From Planctomycetaceae bacterium (lineage in GTDB: Bacteria; Planctomycetota; Planctomycetia; Pirellulales; Thermoguttaceae): a DNA stretch of 5,927 nucleotides. Each line of letters opens with the position of its first letter. Within the stretch, counting starts at the first letter, position 1. The notes beneath the pieces were generated by a model. It worked only from the letters and a program-made list of their open reading frames with translations. It did not search any database and had not been told where the DNA came from. The DNA lies in contig DOEZ01000674.1 of assembly GCA_003532715.1 (NCBI GenBank), positions 1-5,927 of the forward strand, in the 5' to 3' direction. Below, piece by piece: positions 1-4,547 of this stretch. Position numbers and translations under genes: made by a program.

Positions 1-2
1 TC

Positions 3-296
3 CAACCCTTCGAGGACAAAGCCTTCTTCTCACCGACCGACGCCGTGAAGACAACGATCAATTGGGGCGATGATGATGCCCGCAAAGGGAGATTCTACCT
101 CGACGCGGGCGACCATTCGGGCAGCCAACCGTGGGCTCACGGTCCGAGCAGCTTCCACCCGGGGTTGGTCAACCACGGGCTGGGCGACGGCAGCGTGCGA
201 AGCGTGACGGAGAAGATCGACCCCCGAGTCTACATGTGGCTAATAACCCGCGCCGGCGGCGAACCCGTCAACGAGTTCCATGAAGAACAATTATAG
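3..296 (+). CDS. DUF1559 domain protein, C-terminal end (5' truncated by window)
   Basis: This is the last 97 codons of a gene that starts before the window; the frame is open from base 3 and ends at TAG 294-296. The diagnostic feature is the C-terminal H-X9-DG motif: the His of SSFHPG is followed by nine residues and then DGSVR, with an ending of the form ITRAGGEPVNEF. This is the signature of DUF1559 (SBP_bac_10), a very large planctomycete family. Its members usually carry an N-terminal type IV pilin-like prepilin segment and are expected to be exported or surface-associated; their function is unknown. That N-terminal segment lies outside the window, so the prepilin part is an inference from the family. 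The gene converges on coaX, with 52 bp between the two stop codons. The family call is nearly certain from the motif; the biological role is not known. Confidence 0.93.
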   Translation, partial: QPFEDKAFFSPTDAVKTTINWGDDDARKGRFYLDAGDHSGSQPWAHGPSSFHPGLVNHGLGDGSVRSVTEKIDPRVYMWLITRAGGEPVNEFHEEQL

Positions 297-332
297 TCGT
301 ATTCGATCGGTGCGTCACGACGCACCCTACGA
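297..332. repeat. Palindromic intergenic repeat between convergent genes
   Basis: The core GGTGCGTCACGACGCACC (309-326) is a perfect inverted repeat with a two-base centre, so it can form a 7-bp stem with a CACG tetraloop on either strand. It is flanked by an outer pair, TCGTA (297-301) and TACGA (328-332). The outer arms are separated from the core by 7 bases on the left but only 1 on the right, as if one side has drifted. It begins immediately after the DUF1559 stop codon. No T-run follows on either strand, so it is a poor intrinsic terminator, although it could still stabilise both 3' ends. I recall similar GGTGCGTC/GACGCACC palindromes dispersed in planctomycete intergenic DNA. Confidence 0.7.
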
Positions 333-336
333 TTCT

Positions 337-357
337 AATCCCCAATCCCTAATCCCC
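337..357. repeat. AATCCCY heptamer x3, overlapping the coaX stop codon
   Basis: Three head-to-tail copies at exact 7-bp spacing: AATCCCC (337-343), AATCCCT (344-350) and AATCCCC (351-357), followed by two more C. On the minus strand this reads as telomere-like GGGATT units with runs of six, three and four G. The coaX TAG stop (349-351 on the complement) and its last codons lie inside the array, so the repeat supplies the end of that gene. Confidence 0.8.
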
Positions 358-1155
358 CCGCACCGCCAGCGCAACGCCCGACAGCGTCAGTTGCGGGACG
401 TGCCGTGCCGACGGACCCAGCAATTCGGCGACCAAGAGGCCCGCGCCACCCGTCAGGAACACGTCGGGCTCGGCGGCGTATCCTCGATCCGTCTCGGCTG
501 CGGTCATTTGCCCGACCAACTCGCGGATCGCGCCGACCGCGCCCCAAAACAGCCCGCTTCGCATGGCCGATTCGGTCGAGGTGCCGACGGCGGCCGACTG
601 CGTCGTCAGGTCCGACGTCTCGATCGACGGCAGCAGATCGGTGAACTCGTGCAGCGCCCGGGCGGCCATGGCCATGCCCGGCAGAATGGCCCCGCCGCGA
701 AACGTGCCGTCGGCCGAAACCAGGTCCACCGTAATCGCCGTGCCGACGTCGACCACAACGGCAGGGCGGTCGGGCCGACGCAGATGGTTTGCCGCCAAGG
801 CGTCGAGCAACCGATCGACGCCGACCATGTCGGGCCGCGCAAGGGCAACCTTCAGACGCAGATCGGACGCCGAAAGCAGCATGACTGGGTCGTCGGGCCG
901 GTGCGCGCGGAGCCAGTCGATCAATCGCGTCGCCGCCGGTCGGTTCACGCTGCCGATCGACCACCGCGCGCGACTCGCCGCGATCGGCTCGAGCCATTCG
1001 GCCACGCCGTCCAAGGCGCCCGTCGCGTTATCGACGGCCAGCACCGCCTCGGGCTCTTGCAGCCCGGCGCCCCCGTCGGCCGCAAACCGGCCGAGCTTCG
1101 TGCGCGCATTGCCCACGTCGACGGCAATCAACGGAAACAGGCGTGTCTGGCTCAT
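349..1155 (-). CDS. coaX: Type III pantothenate kinase
   Basis: CoaX phosphorylates pantothenate to 4'-phosphopantothenate with ATP, the first step of coenzyme A synthesis; it is cytosolic, dimeric and needs a monovalent cation. The product is 268 residues, the usual length (about 250-270). Visible ASKHA-fold motifs are the N-terminal phosphate motif DVGNARTK (13-20), the G-V-D-R motif with the presumed catalytic Asp at 114, the DVGTAITVDL segment (136-145) with the presumed cation-binding Asp, GGAILPG (154-160) and FLTGGAG (233-239). The ATG at 1155 is preceded by a weak purine-rich AAGAGA nine bases upstream. The gene lies 27 bp after obgE on the same strand with no terminator between them, so it is probably co-transcribed. 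Type III kinases are feedback-resistant to CoA as a family. The C-terminus (R-G-D-stop) is encoded within a short tandem repeat, which may be a local extension or replacement of the original end. Confidence 0.95.
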   Translation of the reverse strand: MSQTRLFPLIAVDVGNARTKLGRFAADGGAGLQEPEAVLAVDNATGALDGVAEWLEPIAASRARWSIGSVNRPAATRLIDWLRAHRPDDPVMLLSASDLRLKVALARPDMVGVDRLLDALAANHLRRPDRPAVVVDVGTAITVDLVSADGTFRGGAILPGMAMAARALHEFTDLLPSIETSDLTTQSAAVGTSTESAMRSGLFWGAVGAIRELVGQMTAAETDRGYAAEPDVFLTGGAGLLVAELLGPSARHVPQLTLSGVALAVRGD

Positions 1156-1182
1156 GATCGTCCGTCTCTTGATCTTTGCGCC

Positions 1183-2184
1183 TCACCAGGCGGGCGTTCT
1201 TTGCTCGTCGAGCTTCTTGGCGATGATGCCGACCAGTTCGTTGAGTCCCTCGCCCGTCACGGCCGAAATGAGCAGCACCGGCCCGTCGATCGTCTCGGCC
1301 AAACGTTCGCGCGTCTCGGCGGCGCTGGGTAGATCGGCCTTCGTCACGGCGACGATTTCGGGACGTCGGCCAAGTTCCTCGTCGTACTGCCGCAGTTCGT
1401 CGCGGATGGCTTGATAATTCGTCAGCGGATCGGTCTGGTCCATCGGTTCGGGCTCGACCAGGTGGATGAGGATACCGGCTCGCTGAATGTGTCGCAAGAA
1501 TTCATGGCCCAATCCGGCGCCGGCGTGGGCTCCCTCGATCAGGCCCGGAATGTCGGCCATGACGAGCGACCGGTCGAAGTCGATCTGGACGCGGCCCAGG
1601 TTCGGGTGCTTGGTCGTGAACGGATAGGACGCGATTTCGGGACGTGCCCGCGACAGCCGGCTCAACAGCGTGCTCTTGCCGGCGTTCGGCTTGCCCACCA
1701 ATCCGACGTCGGCGATCACCTTGAGTTCCAATCGGATGATGCGTGATTCGCCCGGGCCGCCGGGCGTGTGTTCGCGTGGGGCGCGGTGGGTGGCCGTCTT
1801 GAAACGCAGATTCCCATTTCCGCCGCGACCGCCCTGGGCGACGACCAGTTGGTCACCGGCCGCCATGTCCTTTAGAACGAAATTGCGCTGGGCGTCGTGG
1901 ACGACCGTGCCCGGCGGAACGCGAATCACCAAATCGTCGGCCGACCGGCCGTGGCACTGCGAGCCTTGGCCGGGCTGGCCGTTCTTGGCCTTCCACTGCT
2001 TGCGGTGGGACAGGGCCGCCAGACTATCGACCCCTTCCTCGGCCAGCAGAATGACGCTGCCGCCGTTGCCGCCATCGCCGCCGTCGGGCCCCCCGCGAGG
2101 CACGAACTTCTCGCGCCGGAAGCTCATGCACCCGTCGCCGCCTCGACCGGCTTCGACTTGAATTTCGACCTCGTCGAGAAACAT
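1183..2184 (-). CDS. obgE: Obg-family GTPase (ObgE/CgtA)
   Basis: Obg is an essential GTPase that binds the 50S subunit late in assembly and is linked to the stringent response. The product is 333 residues with two domains. The glycine-rich Obg fold (about 1-157) has GRGGDG at 13-18 and a Gly/Asp-rich stretch at 31-42. The G domain has the P-loop GKPNAGKST (164-172), switch I around FTTKHPNLG (189-197), DIPGLIEGAHAGAGLG (211-226), TKAD (281-284) in the G4 position and SAVTGEG (307-313) as G5. It ends soon after G5, so the optional OCT C-terminal domain is absent. G4 has Thr where Asn is usual in N-K-x-D. The ATG at 2184 fits the conserved N-terminus M-F-x-D; a short AGGTG sits only two bases upstream, so the ribosome site is cramped. 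It lies between rpmA, a common neighbour, and coaX. A terminator-like hairpin upstream suggests partial uncoupling from rpmA. Confidence 0.97.
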   Translation of the reverse strand: MFLDEVEIQVEAGRGGDGCMSFRREKFVPRGGPDGGDGGNGGSVILLAEEGVDSLAALSHRKQWKAKNGQPGQGSQCHGRSADDLVIRVPPGTVVHDAQRNFVLKDMAAGDQLVVAQGGRGGNGNLRFKTATHRAPREHTPGGPGESRIIRLELKVIADVGLVGKPNAGKSTLLSRLSRARPEIASYPFTTKHPNLGRVQIDFDRSLVMADIPGLIEGAHAGAGLGHEFLRHIQRAGILIHLVEPEPMDQTDPLTNYQAIRDELRQYDEELGRRPEIVAVTKADLPSAAETRERLAETIDGPVLLISAVTGEGLNELVGIIAKKLDEQRTPAW

Positions 2185-2210
2185 GGCACCTATCCGGGCT
2201 GGACGACTCC

Positions 2211-2246
2211 AAAAAACGAGGGATGGCCCGACGTCGAGCCATCCCC
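2211..2246 (-). terminator. Intrinsic terminator after rpmA
   Basis: Read on the minus strand, the perfect 8-bp stem GGGATGGC/GCCATCCC (2238-2245 with 2220-2227) encloses a 10-base loop and is followed, after three bases, by a run of six T (2211-2216 on the complement). It begins 33 bases after the rpmA stop and ends about 27 bases before the obgE start. The layout suits termination, or attenuation of read-through into obgE. No comparably good U-tract lies on the plus-strand side. Confidence 0.75.
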
Positions 2247-2278
2247 GGCATTGTACGAAAAAAATGCGTCCAGCGGGA

Positions 2279-2527
2279 TCAGTTTGTCTCGGCGATATTG
2301 ATCCGACGGCCGCCGCGATCGAATTGGACGTATCCGTCGATCAGCGCGAACAGCGTATAGTCGTTTCCTTGGCCGACGCCCTTGCCGGCATGGAACTTGG
2401 TGCCGACCTGGCGAACGAGGATGTTGCCGGCGCGGACGAATTGTCCCCCGAATCGCTTGACGCCAAGACGCTGGGCGTTCGAATCACGACCGTTGCGGCT
2501 GGAGCCTTGTCCCTTCTTATGTGCCAT
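2279..2527 (-). CDS. rpmA: 50S ribosomal protein L27
   Basis: L27 is a small basic protein of the large subunit whose N-terminal tail reaches the peptidyl-transferase centre and helps position tRNA. The 82-residue product has the family pattern: N-terminal [16 protein letters not shown], then [23 protein letters not shown], a central [21 protein letters not shown] segment and the strand DGYVQF. Length is normal (about 80-95). It starts directly with M-A-H-K-K, without the cleavable extension seen in Firmicutes. GTGAGG seven bases upstream of the ATG is a good ribosome-binding site. The usual upstream partner rplU (L21) is not adjacent: the 330 bp upstream carry no gene, so here rpmA begins its own transcript. 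A terminator candidate follows it. Confidence 0.98.
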   Translation of the reverse strand: MAHKKGQGSSRNGRDSNAQRLGVKRFGGQFVRAGNILVRQVGTKFHAGKGVGQGNDYTLFALIDGYVQFDRGGRRINIAETN

Positions 2528-2712
2528 GATGGGGCCTCACTCGGAGCTTTCCGCTCGACGATAACTGGTTTGTTCTTAGCAACTTACGAAGACGCCGCCA
2601 CCCTGGCCAATGCGTCCGTCCCAAAGGGAAGCCTTTTTTTTAGCAGGAGAAAGGCAACCCGTCAAGACGCAGCACGAACAAGACGGCCCAGAACCCGCCC
2701 GCAAACCCCCCA

Positions 2713-2762
2713 GTAGGGTGGTTCGAGCGAGGTAGGGTGGGTCGAGTGGAGCGAGCCCCACC
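2713..2762. repeat. GTAGGGTGG... dispersed repeat, one and a half tandem copies
   Basis: GTAGGGTGGTTCGAGCGAG (2713-2731) is followed directly by a second copy starting GTAGGGTGGGTCGAGTGGAG (2732-2751) and continuing through GCGAG to CCCCACC (2762). The two copies differ by an internal 5-base gap and one substitution. Within the second copy GGTGGG (2736-2741) pairs with CCCACC (2757-2762). I recall very similar elements scattered through planctomycete intergenic DNA; copy number in this genome cannot be judged here. Confidence 0.65.
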
Positions 2763-2783
2763 AGGCAATCTGAGCCCATCTAC

Positions 2784-2813
2784 AAAAACCGACCCCCGAC
2801 CGTCAGGGAGCGG
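2784..2813 (-). terminator. Imperfect hairpin with T-run, likely end of the 2858-3823 transcript
   Basis: The segment 2789-2813 is an imperfect palindrome: outer CCG/CGG, then CCC/GGG, then GAC/GTC, with mismatched positions between these blocks. On the minus strand it is followed at once by five T (2784-2788 on the complement). It lies 45 bp past the stop codon of the secreted-protein gene, in the right orientation to terminate it. Its minus-strand translation contains the peptide PDGRGSV, which I associate with a repeat family that yields spurious open frames in planctomycetes; repeat and terminator roles may coincide. Confidence 0.45.
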
Positions 2814-2857
2814 CCCGTCACGTAGTAACCAACGAACCAGAAACGACACCAACCCGA

Positions 2858-3823
2858 CTACGACGCCGCACTCAGGTTCGGTAGATAGAGCCACTCGTAA
2901 TCCGGCTTGCCCGGATACCCGCGACGAATCTCCGACTCCTCGGGTTGAAATTCGTCACCCGGCCGCCAGAAGTTTAGTCGGAGCGTCTTGAGCAGCATCT
3001 TTCGATAGGCCGCCCGGTCCACCCCGGGCCGATACCGCTCGGGCAGATCCTTCCATCGATAGGCGTTCGTCAGGCCCTGCACATAGATCGCGAAACGGTC
3101 GATCCGCGGGTCAACCTCCTCCCACATCGCCACGCCCCAGAGCGTCTTGCCGACCGGAATCTCGCCGGCCATCTCGACCGAACTCCGAAGCGGCTCGCGA
3201 TGGACCGTCTTGTCGGTGTTCGACCAGCCCGGGGGAAGCCGATCCTCGCGCTGCCGAATCGCGTCCAACGCCAGCGGAATGTACCGCTCGGAATAGGCCT
3301 TCTGATACTCGGGACTTTCGAGCAGAAACTCGGGCACGAAGCGAATCGGCCGGTCCTCGTACTGAACCAGGAATTTGTGCGGTTCGTCTTCGCTTTTGAC
3401 GGGATGCATCCAGCCATAACGCGGCGGATCGGTCTTCTGGTCGGCGATCGGCACGTTCGTCACGCTGTAGACCAGGTAGTGAACCGGCTTGCGCTGCAGC
3501 TTGCCGCTCTTCTGCGGCAAATCGACCCAAACGATCCGCAACGGCTTGCAATCGAATTTCAAGTGAAAGATGTCGCGACGAAAGGTCGCGTTCTTTGCCC
3601 ACGAAAACTCCGGATCGACGGCCAGCAACTCGACCACGTCGTGCCGGCTGAACGATTCGTCAACTTCCCTCTCGGGAACCGCCTTCTGCATCACTCCTCG
3701 CACCGGCGAGCGAAACGTATCCTGCTTCGCCGGTTCCGCCTCTTGGGCGACGGCGGACAGGACAGGCGTCAGCAGGAGCACCGATGCCAAGAGGCCGCGA
3801 AATCCTTGCAAGAAACGAATCAT
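2858..3823 (-). CDS. Secreted planctomycete protein of unknown function
   Basis: This is a 321-residue protein that I do not recognise as a characterised family. Residues 1-26 form a classical signal peptide: basic MIRFLQGFR, a hydrophobic stretch LLASVLLLTPVLSAV, and an A-V-A/Q cleavage site at 26/27. No lipobox is present. The mature part has a proline- and charge-rich linker (about 27-65). It continues with strand-rich blocks such as PLRIVWVDLP and VHYLVYSVTNVP (94-125), the segment RFVPEFLLESPEYQKAY (161-177), and EIPVGKTLWGVAMWEEVDPR (221-240), which leads into FAIYVQGLTNAYRW (244-257). The pattern suggests a beta-sandwich-like periplasmic or surface protein; no catalytic motif is evident and the single Cys in the mature chain is unpaired. 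The ATG at 3823 is chosen because it starts the signal peptide and has GAGAAAGAG eight bases upstream; an in-frame TTG 48 bases earlier has neither. It appears to be a single-gene transcript. Confidence 0.85.
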   Translation of the reverse strand: MIRFLQGFRGLLASVLLLTPVLSAVAQEAEPAKQDTFRSPVRGVMQKAVPEREVDESFSRHDVVELLAVDPEFSWAKNATFRRDIFHLKFDCKPLRIVWVDLPQKSGKLQRKPVHYLVYSVTNVPIADQKTDPPRYGWMHPVKSEDEPHKFLVQYEDRPIRFVPEFLLESPEYQKAYSERYIPLALDAIRQREDRLPPGWSNTDKTVHREPLRSSVEMAGEIPVGKTLWGVAMWEEVDPRIDRFAIYVQGLTNAYRWKDLPERYRPGVDRAAYRKMLLKTLRLNFWRPGDEFQPEESEIRRGYPGKPDYEWLYLPNLSAAS

Positions 3824-3925
3824 CGATGCGACTCTTTCTCTGTTGAGAGGGGAGCGGTATCGCCCAGCCAAAATCCTGGCTTGGCCGCTGAAAAACGTCC
3901 GGTCGTTATGTCCCGAGATAATGGG

Positions 3926-3937
3926 CTATCTAGATAG
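3926..3937. promoter_or_regulatory. Perfect 12-bp palindrome at the promoter start region
   Basis: CTATCTAGATAG is a perfect dyad lying just downstream of, and overlapping by two bases, the -10 box of the minus-strand promoter. It therefore covers the predicted transcription start. The position fits an operator for a dimeric repressor, but a 12-bp AT-rich palindrome could also be chance. Confidence 0.4.
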
Positions 3938-3965
3938 TATAGTTGCACGCGACTGCCCTCGTCAA
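3936..3965 (-). promoter_or_regulatory. Sigma-70-type promoter for the secreted-protein gene
   Basis: On the minus strand TTGACG (complement of 3960-3965, five of six matches to the -35 consensus) is followed after 18 bases by TATACT (complement of 3936-3941, five of six matches to the -10 consensus). The predicted start is near 3929, giving a 5' leader of about 105 bases before the ATG at 3823. It is the best promoter match in the window. Spacing is one base above optimal. Confidence 0.75.
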
Positions 3966-4124
3966 GCGAATGTTACCCCCCATTGGACGCATTGTCTGCC
4001 GTTCGGACCGGGAGGGCCTCCGAGTGGCCAACTCTTCATCGATATGCGGCGGGCCGCCAATCGCCCGCCCGGCCCCGGGCGGGGCCGCAAACTCGACGCA
4101 TTCCGTCCAGATGTATCAAGATCG

Positions 4125-4151
4125 TCCGTTTTGTCCGTTCGTTCCGTTTTC
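4125..4151. repeat. Three-copy 9-bp tandem repeat (TCCGTTNNN)
   Basis: TCCGTTTTG (4125-4133), TCCGTTCGT (4134-4142) and TCCGTTTTC (4143-4151) are contiguous with exact 9-bp spacing. The six-base core is invariant and the last three bases vary. A related TCCGTC occurs at 4102-4107, out of the 9-bp register. Confidence 0.75.
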
Positions 4152-4201
4152 GCAGACAAGGCAGTTAACGATCGTGCGGAAAAGATACGATATCTGGGTT
4201 A

Positions 4202-4232
4202 TTGGCGTTGGATGGGTTAATGTCCACGCCAA
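4202..4232. repeat. Inverted repeat, 10-bp bulged stem
   Basis: TTGGCGT (4202-4208) pairs with ACGCCAA (4226-4232). After a single bulged T (4209), GGA (4210-4212) pairs with TCC (4223-4225), leaving a 10-base loop. No T-run follows on either strand, so it does not look like a terminator. Confidence 0.6.
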
Positions 4233-4340
4233 GCGCCTTCCGTTCTCATGTCGGATTGCTGGGGTGATCCGGCATGCTCTCATGAGTGCCAACTCGAGAA
4301 ACACGGAAGAAAGCCGCCAGGCCGCGGAACTGCCGGGAGA

Positions 4341-4361
4341 CGTGGGCTTGCTTCGCCCACG
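4341..4361. repeat. Perfect 7-bp hairpin CGTGGGC/GCCCACG
   Basis: CGTGGGC (4341-4347) and GCCCACG (4355-4361) form a perfect stem around a TTGCTTC loop. I recall near-identical stem-loops dispersed in planctomycete genomes. No U-tract follows. Confidence 0.6.
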
Positions 4362-4442
4362 AGAGTCTGGGTCTCGTTACGACCGGCAGTTTCGTTGCCG
4401 CGGCGTTAGCCCGAATCATACACGAGCCGGCGATAGCAGCGC

Positions 4443-4457
4443 GGTGTGCAAAACACC
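4443..4457. repeat. Small hairpin GGTGT/ACACC
   Basis: GGTGT (4443-4447) pairs with ACACC (4453-4457) around a GCAAA loop. It is only 5 bp and modest on its own, but it is one of a cluster of stems in this gene-free stretch. Confidence 0.4.
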
Positions 4458-4507
4458 AGCCCCAATCGCAAGCGAGGACAAGTCGTTTCATCGCCCTCGC
4501 CCTCGCT

Positions 4508-4522
4508 CGCGCTTCGGGCGCG
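4508..4522. repeat. GC-rich hairpin downstream of the 4548-5411 gene
   Basis: CGCGC (4508-4512) pairs with GCGCG (4518-4522) around a TTCGG loop, with a further 3-bp extension across a two-base bulge. CCTCGC copies at 4495-4500 and 4501-4506 can pair with GCGAGG at 4472-4477. It starts about 26 bp past the stop codon and may mark the transcript end, but no T-run follows. The CCTCGCTCGCGCTTCGGGC string resembles a dispersed planctomycete repeat as I remember it. Confidence 0.5.
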
Positions 4523-4547
4523 TGAGCGGGTTGAGAACCATTGCCGG

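Larger units (their letters stand above)
2528..2857. other. Gene-free interval upstream of rpmA
   Basis: These 330 bp separate the secreted-protein gene from rpmA. The part next to rpmA must hold its promoter and 5' leader, but I see no clear hexamer pair. An 8-base T run (2634-2641 on the plus strand) follows a tiny stem, TCCC-AAA-GGGA (2619-2629). The other half consists of dispersed-repeat modules, listed separately. No L21 gene, tRNA or small open frame with a credible start is present. Confidence 0.7.
3966..4547. other. About 580 bp without a credible gene; hairpin-rich
   Basis: Open frames here are short, lack good starts and have low-complexity Arg/Pro/Ala composition, so I call none as a gene. 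The interval contains a GC-rich stem (CGCCCGG 4066-4072 with CCGGGCG 4075-4081), a 9-bp tandem repeat (4125-4151), and further inverted repeats at 4202-4232, 4341-4361, 4443-4457 and 4508-4522. It lies downstream of the 4548-5411 gene and upstream of the next promoter, so it holds the 3' end of that transcript. It could be a graveyard of dispersed repeats or contain a structured RNA; the sequence alone does not decide. Confidence 0.65.

Noticed and set aside
280..1414. Long plus-strand open frames (280-1332 and 563-1414) over coaX and the end of obgE
   Set aside because: They are antisense to two unmistakable genes and have Arg/Ser/Pro-rich, non-protein-like translations. They are GC-driven shadows.
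2619..2641. TCCC-AAA-GGGA followed by eight T as a plus-strand terminator
   Set aside because: The stem is only 4 bp, separated from the T-run by four bases, and no plus-strand gene ends nearby.
2713..2762. CRISPR-like reading of the tandem repeat
   Set aside because: Only one and a half copies, directly abutting with no spacer and no cas genes.
2640..2894. 84-codon minus-strand frame containing PDGRGSV
   Set aside because: It runs through dispersed-repeat sequence and into the end of the secreted-protein gene; this kind of peptide arises as a spurious repeat translation.
3824..3871. TTG start 16 codons upstream for the secreted protein
   Set aside because: It would bury the signal peptide behind a charged leader and has no ribosome-binding site; the ATG at 3823 gives a textbook signal sequence.
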